Positions 15,129-21,138 of a stretch of DNA of 24,884 nt are shown here, piece after piece. The position numbers were made by a program, and so were the translations under genes. The notes under the pieces are model-generated. The model was not told the DNA's origin. It saw only the letters and a program-made list of their open reading frames with translations, and did no database searches. The stretch is from positions 1 through 24,884 of the IMG/VR virus record IMGVR_UViG_3300045006_000207; one strand, written 5' to 3'. Source of the stretch: a virus. The stretch's first letter is position 1. The number at the start of each line of letters is the position of its first letter.

Positions 15129-16139
15129 TTAGAAGTTTATCCCAAATTTAGTTCCGTAAGTTGCCTCCCCAAATTCAACAATACCACCGTGCGGAATGTT
15201 GTGGTTTTTAAAATGGGGCAGGTAATCTGGTTCTTGCATATCCGCCTTAATCATAGACTTAACGCCTGCTGCATACATCGCCTGCGTGGTATTAAATAAA
15301 CTTTCCTTATTCTGGTATTGATAAACTTTCGCCATAGTCCCAAGCCTGACCACCCAAATCCATTTCTCGTCTATGTCGGGGACATCAGTATCGTTTTCCA
15401 ACATCCTAATCCTTGTATAATATTCAAGATACAAAGAAGTCGCCGTGGTTACTATGGGATATATGCCTATGACTTTTGCCCTTACCGTTCTTTCCTCTGG
15501 TCCTAAAACCACCAATGTAGTCCCCCCAGAATGTTCGGTAACTGTAATATAACCAGTTGTCTTTGCGGACTTGGAAATCCTTAACGGCTTGTTTGCCACA
15601 TAAGTATTTGTTCCGTTAACAAGGGTTGTCCCGTTAAGGTTCAATTCCTCACTTTGGATATAACCGTTTGAATTGTAACCGACAATGGAAATTTTATAAG
15701 TGGAGGTATCGGAAGTTGAGGATGAAATTATATCAATCGTATCGGCTTCGGCAAGCCTTGTGGATACGCCTTCCTCCTCCCACAACCTGTAATAAAAAGG
15801 GCTTCCTGTAGCGGTAGGATTGGGAATATAACGATAAAATATCTCATCTGGAACATAAACGAGTTTTGAGGGGCTGTCAGTCTGGCGGATAAGCGAAATC
15901 TTGTCCAAATCCCGTGGTAGTTGTGCGGTTTCGGCGGATATGGACAATGTCGCCTTACGCCTTAAAAAAGTCCATAAGTGATTATATCCACCCTTGCCCA
16001 TCTGCTCGTAAGCCCAGGCAGGGTCATTCATCTCGCTAAGGGTAAAATTTATATATTCGTTTATATAACTGTCTATCTGTGTTTCTCTTGTGGTATTCTT
16101 TACCTCGTCACGGATTTCTTTTTTTGTCTTAACCGCCAT
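15129..16139 (-). CDS. Head-tail adaptor / tail tube protein (336 aa)
   Basis: The N-terminus is a helical segment MAVKTKKEIRDEVKNTTRETQIDSYINEYINFTLSEM..PAW, then RRKATLSISAETAQLPRDLDKISLIRQTDSPSKL, typical of adaptor proteins that sit under the portal (T7 gp11 and phage-adaptor type). The C-terminal part, SLYLEYYTRIRMLENDTDVPDIDEKWIWVVRLGTMAKVYQYQNKES, is the second conserved helical piece. Between them (about 130-225) lies a Thr/Ser/Gly-rich beta module (YKISIVGYNSNGYIQSEELN...GYITVTEH) that appears inserted. The ribosome binding site GAGGTG is inside the end of the ligase gene. The nozzle gene follows after 4 nt. In T7 gp11 likewise precedes the nozzle gp12. Confidence 0.75.
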   Translation of the reverse strand: MAVKTKKEIRDEVKNTTRETQIDSYINEYINFTLSEMNDPAWAYEQMGKGGYNHLWTFLRRKATLSISAETAQLPRDLDKISLIRQTDSPSKLVYVPDEIFYRYIPNPTATGSPFYYRLWEEEGVSTRLAEADTIDIISSSTSDTSTYKISIVGYNSNGYIQSEELNLNGTTLVNGTNTYVANKPLRISKSAKTTGYITVTEHSGGTTLVVLGPEERTVRAKVIGIYPIVTTATSLYLEYYTRIRMLENDTDVPDIDEKWIWVVRLGTMAKVYQYQNKESLFNTTQAMYAAGVKSMIKADMQEPDYLPHFKNHNIPHGGIVEFGEATYGTKFGINF

Positions 16140-17268
16140 TTAGCACCTCGTTATGAATTGTATAAATCCAGGCATATCCGATTATCGCCATAGAACCCGT
16201 AAGCCAAAGATGCGCTGGAAAATTCAATAAACTTAACACCAAAAAACCTGTAAATATTGAAGCCAATCTTATCGCCAAATCGTTTTTCCTTGCTTTCCAG
16301 AATACCCTGAAATATTCCCAAATGCCCCAAAAGATTATCCCCAAGCCTATTAAGCCTATTTCAACCGCCATCTGCAAATATTCCTGGTGTGCGTGCCGCC
16401 AATTTGAACCTTGTATTTTTATTTGCCAAGCCCCCACAGTCCCCAAGCCCCAGCCCGTAATGGGTTTTATAAAGAACTTGCCCCAAAGTATCTTCCAGAA
16501 ACCCATTCTTCCAGACAATGAAAAGAAAACTGGGTATTTAATCCATAGCAATATAATGGAGATTATAGAGATTACGCAAAATGACCATAATAACGCCCAT
16601 TTCTTTTTCATTGTTAGCCAGAACAACAGAACCGCTACCCCGCCCAAAACTCCCGACAAAGAACCGGTCAATAAAATTATTGTCCATAAAAGCAGTAACG
16701 GGAAAACTCCCTTTTTATTAAAGAACAACGGCTGGCATAACGCCAAATAACCCGCCAAGTGCGAGGAATTGCCTATTGTCCCGACCAATGCGTCGTCCCC
16801 TATATGCCCTAAATTTACTCCGCCCTTATCAAAGACCGCAGTATAAAACTGGTCTAAATTTAACTTTTGTAATACGCAATAAAACAAAATCACAATTACG
16901 CTATAAGACAGGTATTTTAATATCCGTTCTATGTTCTCGGTATCCAGATATTCCACGCTTAATTTGTAAAAAAACATAAAACACAGGAAATTAAAAAACG
17001 GAAGAAATATCTTTATGGCGTATGTCTGCCTGTCAACCAAAACCTGACCCCATACCACCGCCGTGATAATCCCCATCCACAAAATAAGCGATGCGAGGGG
17101 TTTATTCTGGATAAAATTATATTTCGGCTTTTCAATGAACGACCAACAGAATAAAAGCAAAATCCCGAACTGGAAAAACATTCCCTGTGCGTGCCAAATA
17201 TCGAATTTATTCAGGAGGAAATTAGCCCAAGGCAAACCGCACAGAAGCACCAAAAATAAATATGTCAT
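16129..17268 (-). CDS. O-antigen ligase / polymerase family membrane protein (Wzy_C-like), 379 aa
   Basis: The protein is polytopic with about ten or more hydrophobic helices (for example MTYLFLVLLCGLPW, FFNFLCFMFFYKL, LLLLWTIILLTGSLSGVLGGVAVLLFW). The O-antigen ligase/polymerase signature is in the large loop: SGRMGFWKI at 252-260, PITGWGLGTVGAW at 269-281, and RHAHQEYLQMAVEIGLIGLGIIF at 291-313, with His292/His294 at the place of the ligase's essential His. GTIGNSSHLAGYLA is the other conserved stretch. Family members transfer or polymerise undecaprenyl-linked glycan in the inner membrane. Here it lies inside a virion operon, ATGA-coupled to the lipoprotein and overlapping the head-tail adaptor gene by 11 nt. 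It probably remodels the host surface glycan; ligase versus polymerase cannot be told from sequence. Confidence 0.87.
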   Translation of the reverse strand: MTYLFLVLLCGLPWANFLLNKFDIWHAQGMFFQFGILLLFCWSFIEKPKYNFIQNKPLASLILWMGIITAVVWGQVLVDRQTYAIKIFLPFFNFLCFMFFYKLSVEYLDTENIERILKYLSYSVIVILFYCVLQKLNLDQFYTAVFDKGGVNLGHIGDDALVGTIGNSSHLAGYLALCQPLFFNKKGVFPLLLLWTIILLTGSLSGVLGGVAVLLFWLTMKKKWALLWSFCVISIISIILLWIKYPVFFSLSGRMGFWKILWGKFFIKPITGWGLGTVGAWQIKIQGSNWRHAHQEYLQMAVEIGLIGLGIIFWGIWEYFRVFWKARKNDLAIRLASIFTGFLVLSLLNFPAHLWLTGSMAIIGYAWIYTIHNEVLNGG

Positions 17269-17486
17269 TTATAATACTTTTCGTAACAACGCCAGCAGAT
17301 TTTCCTATTCTTATTATCTATTTTAAAGGTCGTGGTTGGCTTACGGCATTTGTGGCAAACCGCATTTCCCCAATAATAAGCATAAGCCATACCGCCGTGT
17401 CCCATCATATTTCCTTCCGGGTAAAACTTTAAAGAAGATGCACAACCAGCCAAAAACAAAAGTAAAATAATAAATAAATATCTCAT
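17265..17486 (-). CDS. Small lipoprotein with zinc-ribbon motif (73 aa)
   Basis: From the ATG at 17486 the protein starts MRYLFIILLLFLAGC, a type II signal with lipobox LAGC; Cys15 would be lipidated, and Ala at +2 suits outer-membrane sorting. The mature 59 residues hold Gly/Met/Tyr-rich sequence (MMGHGGMAYAYYWG) and then two CxxC knuckles, CHKC at 44-47 and CWRC at 64-67, a zinc-ribbon or rubredoxin-like pair. The upstream frame is open but lacks a plausible start and would bury the signal, so the internal ATG is chosen. The stop TGA overlaps the ATG of the O-antigen ligase gene (ATGA). Small phage lipoproteins such as T5 Llp and Cor block superinfection at outer-membrane receptors; a similar role here is inference. 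Confidence 0.75.
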   Translation of the reverse strand: MRYLFIILLLFLAGCASSLKFYPEGNMMGHGGMAYAYYWGNAVCHKCRKPTTTFKIDNKNRKICWRCYEKYYK

Positions 17487-17489
17487 AAT

Positions 17490-17517
17490 AAAGACAAAAG
17501 GGCGGATTGCTCCGCCC
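17490..17517 (-). terminator. Intrinsic terminator after the capsid block
   Basis: On the minus strand GGGCGGA-GCAA-TCCGCCC forms a perfect 7-bp GC-rich stem capped by a GNRA tetraloop, followed by TTTTGTCTTTATT. It lies 12 nt after the stop of the 183-aa gene and only 3 nt before the next ATG. The location matches the T7 T-phi terminator after its capsid gene. Some read-through must occur if downstream genes lack their own promoter. Confidence 0.88.
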
Positions 17518-17529
17518 AATTTGTTGCTG

Positions 17530-18081
17530 TTAATTTGCACAAGTAGTCGGGTTAACATAGATGAGCGACATATCGGCATCGGCATCGCCGCCAATATCGT
17601 TTCCTGCCGCAGAAGCCTTGATAACCACGCCCAACATTGCTGTATCGCCGCCTGAAATACTTTCATCCTCAACATAACCGTTTGTGGATGAAGCGCAAAT
17701 CGTGTTCACTGTCAGAGCTGTTCCCTGACTTCCCCTGAATACAACAGCCGGACCCTTGATAACAATTTGTCCTGTTGAACCACTGGCAATATCTTGCCCC
17801 ATCGGGACAACGCCTGCTGTCCAAACATCATCATTACCATCGCATTTTTTTACCCAGGGTAATGTATCGTCATATACTGTTCCTGCATTGGAATCTGATG
17901 TATCAAAATCCCATTCCACCACATAACAGGACGGGATAGTTGAAGTAGTACCGTTATACACGGTTTCAGTCCATACCACTGGATAACTCTTTGGGTCAAC
18001 TGATTGGGGTATTCCTGTCGCATTGGCAATTCCATAAGAGAATAAGACTGCCAAAGCGATGAGCAATAATTTCTTCATCAT
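17530..18081 (-). CDS. Capsid-adjacent protein with Sec signal peptide; possible head decoration protein (183 aa)
   Basis: The gene follows the capsid gene with the ribosome binding site TAGGAGG. Position and the C-terminal half (SGSTGQIVIKGPAVVF, AMLGVVIKASAAGNDIGGDADADMSLIYV) suit a small beta-barrel capsid cement or decoration protein of the DUF2190-like kind. Oddly, it begins with a textbook signal peptide: MMKKLLL, a hydrophobic core, then YGIANA with cleavage expected after Ala21. The mature part has four cysteines (52, 80, 129, 181), an even number that would suit disulfides in an oxidising compartment. Either a capsid-associated protein is exported, or this is a secreted protein that has settled beside the capsid gene. 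A strong terminator follows the stop codon. Confidence 0.7.
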   Translation of the reverse strand: MMKKLLLIALAVLFSYGIANATGIPQSVDPKSYPVVWTETVYNGTTSTIPSCYVVEWDFDTSDSNAGTVYDDTLPWVKKCDGNDDVWTAGVVPMGQDIASGSTGQIVIKGPAVVFRGSQGTALTVNTICASSTNGYVEDESISGGDTAMLGVVIKASAAGNDIGGDADADMSLIYVNPTTCAN

Positions 18082-18090
18082 TTTAGCCTC

Positions 18091-19047
18091 CTATCCTGAA
18101 ATGGTTGTGATAACGCCATTGGTTCTGCGAGAACCAGTGGTTAAATTGCCAATTAAATACATCAATGCGGTTCTTGATAACTGGTTGTGGCTCGGTTGAA
18201 AAGGCGTAACTTCCATATTGCCCTTTGAGAGAACCTGCAACCAAAGACTGTCCGTATCGACCATATATAAATGAGCCGACGGGCAGTTGTCATCAAATAA
18301 AACCGGCATCGTGGTATATGCGAGATGCAAGAACCCGGCATCCGCTAATTCGGTAGTCGCATAGCGGATTTGACCTGTTAAGCCAATCTCGTATAAACCA
18401 TAAACCGTCTTTGTCGTAATAACGCACCTCGGTCCTCTTGCACCAAAAGTGCAGCTATTCAACAAAGAATTCATTGCGGTTAAACCTTCGTTGCTCGTAT
18501 TGAATCTGGTAACAGTGTTGGTATCAACCTGATTTCTCCAATACGAATAACTGCTTGGGTTTATCCCGCCTACATCGGTCTGGGTGGAAGGAGTATCGGA
18601 AACAAGATTTTGTAATCCGTCAAAATCCTTATCCGCTAAACCATCTTTCCAAACCTGGTCTCCCAGAACTTCCGACATCGAGAGTTCCGCCGCCATCCTT
18701 ACTTCATCTGCTAAATCAAGCAACTTTTCCCTATCGCCGGCGTTCATCGCTTCTTCAACCGTTGAGATAACCAAAGAACCCGCAACGGTCTTGATTGGAT
18801 ATTCCGCCCTTGTTATGTCATCCATAATCGGAGTGTCAATAACATCCAATTTGGCATAGGATTTGAAACTTGTATTTACCAAATAGTAAAGAGGATGCGT
18901 CAATGCTCTACCGCCGCTAACTACCCTAATATTATCCCGCTTTTTAAGCATATACAAAAAGGCGTTATTGGTGGTGATATTGTCAAATATCTCTTTGCCG
19001 TGATTCTGGAGAGTAACCGTAGCAACCCTATCAAAAGATGTGTTCAT
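18091..19047 (-). CDS. Major capsid protein (318 aa)
   Basis: This is the likely HK97-fold shell protein. It follows the scaffold and opens with a helix (VATVTLQNHGKEIFDNITTNNAF). Then come a strand-rich stretch with RVVSGGRALTHPL and YAKLDVIDTPIMDDIT, an E-loop-like region, and a long spine-helix candidate (NAGDREKLLDLADEVRMAAELSMSEVLGDQVW). The P/A-domain-like part includes EGLTAMNSLLN, RCVITTKTVYGLYE and VLFDDNCPSAHLYMVDTDSLWL. The C-terminus (ALMYLIGNLTTGSRRTNGVIT) resembles ends of podovirus capsid proteins. The length is slightly short but within range. GAGAGGG precedes the ATG, and the stop TAG runs into the GGAGG of the next gene. Confidence 0.85.
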   Translation of the reverse strand: MNTSFDRVATVTLQNHGKEIFDNITTNNAFLYMLKKRDNIRVVSGGRALTHPLYYLVNTSFKSYAKLDVIDTPIMDDITRAEYPIKTVAGSLVISTVEEAMNAGDREKLLDLADEVRMAAELSMSEVLGDQVWKDGLADKDFDGLQNLVSDTPSTQTDVGGINPSSYSYWRNQVDTNTVTRFNTSNEGLTAMNSLLNSCTFGARGPRCVITTKTVYGLYEIGLTGQIRYATTELADAGFLHLAYTTMPVLFDDNCPSAHLYMVDTDSLWLQVLSKGNMEVTPFQPSHNQLSRTALMYLIGNLTTGSRRTNGVITTISG

Positions 19048-19076
19048 AAAAAATTACCCTCTCATTTTGTAGCGGT

Positions 19077-19829
19077 CTAAAGTTTTCCTTCTTCGGCAAG
19101 TTGAAAATTACGCAGGAAATCCTCCCGAAAACTTTTTTTAGTCGGGGTTGATTTTACCTGCGCCTGCGTGGGAACGCCTGACGATGTTTCCACATTCGCC
19201 GCTTTTTTAGCCGCTATCTGTTGTTTAGCCTGCTGTTTTCCCTTTTCCTCGGCTACCCTTATCCCCCTCGGTCCCATTACCGACCAATACGCATCCTCGG
19301 GAGTATAACCCTGCTTAATCCTTTGGGCTATTTCCATTTCCTCTGGCGAGTTAGTCTTGATGTCGGGGTGTGTTTGGCGGAATTGCTGAACTTTCATATT
19401 CGTAAGTTCCCGCACTCCCGCTTCAAGCATCGGGGAAATCTGTTTGGTTTCCTCCTGCGCTATCTTCCTTGCCCTTTCATCGACTGCCCGCCAAAAGCGT
19501 TCCTCCTCCGGTGTCATACCGGCATAAGGATTTTGGGTTGGTTGCTGGAATTGCCTTTGGGCTTGTTCCTGTTGCAACCTTAACTCAAGTTGCTGTTTCA
19601 ACCAGTTCGCCTCATCGACCTTTTCCTTAAACCTGGAATAAGGTATCCGACCTTCTTCTTCCTGCACTTCGGCTTGCTCTTGAACTACCCCTTGTTCCGC
19701 AGTTGGGGACTGCGCTTCCTGAGCCTGCTGTTGTGCCTCTTGCTGCACCTCTGGCGAGGAGGCTATTGCTCCTTCTAACGCCGATGGAGTGGATGAATTC
19801 TCCGATACATCCTTTGCTTTATCTGGCAT
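19077..19829 (-). CDS. Capsid scaffolding protein (250 aa)
   Basis: It is acidic at the N-terminus and very rich in Gln, Glu and Ala (EVQQEAQQQAQEAQ; LKQQLELRLQQEQAQRQ). The middle is a long predicted coiled coil (RFKEKVDEANWLKQQLEL) leading into EERFWRAVDERARKIAQEE. The C-terminal end is basic (TKKSFREDFLRNFQLAEEGKL), the usual capsid-binding helix of scaffolds. Composition, length and position directly before the major capsid gene all fit a scaffold that shapes the procapsid and then leaves. The ribosome binding site AAGGAG lies 7 nt before the ATG. No protease motif is seen, so there is no sign of a fused maturation protease. Confidence 0.82.
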   Translation of the reverse strand: MPDKAKDVSENSSTPSALEGAIASSPEVQQEAQQQAQEAQSPTAEQGVVQEQAEVQEEEGRIPYSRFKEKVDEANWLKQQLELRLQQEQAQRQFQQPTQNPYAGMTPEEERFWRAVDERARKIAQEETKQISPMLEAGVRELTNMKVQQFRQTHPDIKTNSPEEMEIAQRIKQGYTPEDAYWSVMGPRGIRVAEEKGKQQAKQQIAAKKAANVETSSGVPTQAQVKSTPTKKSFREDFLRNFQLAEEGKL

Positions 19830-19864
19830 TTGTTTCTCCTTTTACATCTTAACGGCGATGAACG

Positions 19865-19886
19865 GGCATAATCAAAGGTTTATGCC
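19865..19886 (-). other. Intergenic stem-loop upstream of scaffold gene
   Basis: A perfect 7-bp inverted repeat (GGCATAA / TTATGCC) with an 8-nt loop lies in the 64-nt gap before the scaffold ATG. No T-run follows, so it is not an intrinsic terminator. Its place before the scaffold and capsid genes would suit an mRNA-processing or stabilising hairpin. Confidence 0.4.
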
Positions 19887-19893
19887 AAACCCC

Positions 19894-20136
19894 TTAACTC
19901 GGTGATGGTATCATTCTTATCGGGTGTTGCCCCGTGGCTATTTTTTTCAACCCTTCGCTTTCCGCAAACGCTTGGTCAAGCGTGTATTCTTTTGCTTCTT
20001 CTTTTTTTTCTTCAATTTTCTGTTCTCCTTGCATTTGTAGGGTATGCAGTAAAAGAAACATAATCGCCTGCATCAAATAATTATTTCCGTCTTTTACCTG
20101 CCCTATCTGGTTAATTAAACTTTCCTGTAATGACAT
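19894..20136 (-). CDS. Hypothetical protein (80 aa)
   Basis: The sequence has a helical N-terminal half (LQESLINQIGQVKDGNNYLMQAIMFLLLHTLQ) in which the hydrophobic patch is short and interrupted, so it is more likely an amphipathic oligomerisation helix than a membrane anchor. A Glu/Lys linker (EQKIEEKKEEAKEY) and a short tail ending in PIRMIPSPS follow. It is coupled to the glycosyltransferase by a TAATG overlap and lies 64 nt before the scaffold gene. I recognise no family. Position before the scaffold suggests a head-assembly accessory protein, but nothing in the sequence proves that. Confidence 0.65.
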   Translation of the reverse strand: MSLQESLINQIGQVKDGNNYLMQAIMFLLLHTLQMQGEQKIEEKKEEAKEYTLDQAFAESEGLKKIATGQHPIRMIPSPS

Positions 20137-20822
20137 TAAAATCTCCTGAATAACCTGTTTGCCTGCTTATGGTAAATAACCGGGTTTCCTACTTTGGTAA
20201 TACCGTCCATATAACAATAACTATCCGGCAAATAATGGACGCTCATAATCTTTGCCTCTTGGTAAAAACTCCTTACGGCGCTTCTTAAATGCGCCTGTTC
20301 CCAATTATTCGGGTATATCCTTGTGCGGTTGACCCATGCATCAACCATCCTTAAAACCACTGGCGTATATCTTAAAAATACCGTCCCCGACTTAACGGTA
20401 TCCCTTGATGGCGTATAAATGTTCTCATCGTAAAAAGCCACATCTTCCTCAATGAAATCAAAATAAAACGGGTAGCGTTTCACTATTGCGTCGGCATCAA
20501 GCCATACCACACATTTCTTGTGTTTTTCCAACTTTTGTTTGATAAAGGCGGGTTTCATAGAAGTATTTTCCCACCAACCGCCCTTATCCTCTGCCCTGTC
20601 AATTTCATAAGGAAGATTAAACTTTTTCAAAGAACTTATTAAATCTTTTACAATGTCTGCGTAATTGTCGGTATAGAAAGAAACAACGATGTAATCGTTT
20701 TTCCCAAACCCTCGTTGTCGGGATAACCTTCTATCGTCAGATAACACGGGGCTTGTTTTATCCCCAAGTTCCTTAACGCCTGTATTCTTTGGTTTCCCTG
20801 GAATATCCTTAACTGATGCCAT
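20136..20822 (-). CDS. Putative glycosyltransferase (GT-A type, DxD), possibly expressed by -1 frameshift
   Basis: The protein reads as a small nucleotide-diphospho-sugar transferase. It has a first beta strand YIVVSFYTDNY at residues 44-54, a MKPAFIKQKL helix, then CVVWLDADAIV with the metal-binding DxD at 109-111, and a closing segment IYHKQANRLFRRF that resembles the His/Arg end seen in phage GT-A proteins. The recognisable domain begins at about residue 42. The first 41 residues (MASVKD...QRGFG) overlap the ParB-like gene in another frame and look like a shadow. Two expression routes fit: an ATG at 20822 with a modest GGAAG ribosome binding site, or -1 slippage on GGGAAAA from the ParB-like frame. 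The acceptor could be capsid protein, DNA or host glycan. The stop overlaps the next ATG (TAATG). Confidence 0.68.
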   Translation of the reverse strand: MASVKDIPGKPKNTGVKELGDKTSPVLSDDRRLSRQRGFGKNDYIVVSFYTDNYADIVKDLISSLKKFNLPYEIDRAEDKGGWWENTSMKPAFIKQKLEKHKKCVVWLDADAIVKRYPFYFDFIEEDVAFYDENIYTPSRDTVKSGTVFLRYTPVVLRMVDAWVNRTRIYPNNWEQAHLRSAVRSFYQEAKIMSVHYLPDSYCYMDGITKVGNPVIYHKQANRLFRRF

Positions 20823-21004
20823 AGGGTTTCTTCCAAAAGTAAATTTATCTCCAAGGGGTCTTTCATCCCGTTAACCCTTATATCCTCGGTTAACAAAGTA
20901 ACCGCCTTGCCGCCATCACGAGGAAATGAAATCTGGGTCAAATCATCCAAGTTCAGAAGGAACGGACCAAACCTCTTTTTCCAGGTAGGTTCGCCATTAC
21001 GCAT
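20648..21004 (-). CDS. ParB/Srx-fold (ParB N-terminal-like) domain protein
   Basis: Residues about 35-92 fit the ParB N-terminal / sulfiredoxin fold: LLTEDIRVNGMKDPLEI gives the first strand-helix, and LRIFQGNQRIQALRNLGI carries the GNQR turn at the place of the ParB GERR motif, followed by a final strand APCYLTIEG. In this family the fold binds nucleotide (CTP in true ParB) or acts as a nuclease; here the substrate is unknown. The ORF as read ends at 118 aa, but the last 16 residues (TITSLFLSIP...) do not look like domain sequence. At codons 101-102 the mRNA reads G-GGA-AAA, a -1 slippery heptamer, and the -1 frame there enters the glycosyltransferase domain. The free form and a 289-aa fusion may both be made. 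Confidence 0.72.
   Translation of the reverse strand: MRNGEPTWKKRFGPFLLNLDDLTQISFPRDGGKAVTLLTEDIRVNGMKDPLEINLLLEETLWHQLRIFQGNQRIQALRNLGIKQAPCYLTIEGYPDNEGLGKTITSLFLSIPTITQTL
20699..20705 (-). other. Candidate -1 ribosomal frameshift site GGGAAAA
   Basis: Read in the ParB-like frame the bases are TTG GGA AAA ACG, so the heptamer is phased G-GGA-AAA, the X-XXY-YYZ arrangement used for -1 slippage (lambda gpG/gpGT uses GGGAAAG). After slipping, the ribosome reads GGG AAA AAC GAT and enters the glycosyltransferase frame two residues before its first beta strand. A perfect 6-bp hairpin (AACGAT-TAC-ATCGTT, 20685-20699) follows but is closer than a normal stimulator. An assembly indel in the five-A run remains possible. 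Confidence 0.45.
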
Positions 21005-21130
21005 TTAATTGCTCTTGACCTGTTTCTTTTTCTTGACTATTTTAGACCCGTATTTTTTCGTCCATTTCTTTGCTATTTCGGGTTTTTTAGCCCACAGGTA
21101 TCTACGCTGAGCCTCGCTTTTAAAAGGCAT
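21005..21130 (-). CDS. Conserved phage micro-protein MPFKSEAQRR type (41 aa)
   Basis: It starts MPFKSEAQRRYLWAKKPEIA and continues with KKWTKKYGSK and a very Lys-rich tail. The MPFKSEAQRRYL(Y/W)A...PEIAKRW...YG pattern recurs as a tiny ORF in many tailed phages, usually near the portal or scaffold. TAGGAG precedes the ATG by about 6 nt. The stop TAA abuts the ATG of the ParB-like gene directly. The protein is strongly cationic with one predicted amphipathic helix; nucleic-acid binding is likely but unproven. It is real by conservation of the pattern as I know it; its biochemical role is unknown to me. Confidence 0.75.
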   Translation of the reverse strand: MPFKSEAQRRYLWAKKPEIAKKWTKKYGSKIVKKKKQVKSN

Positions 21131-21138
21131 AAATTCTC

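Noticed and set aside
17487-17675. Upstream extension of the lipoprotein frame
   Set aside because: It runs through the terminator hairpin and the end of the preceding gene, and would bury the lipobox signal.
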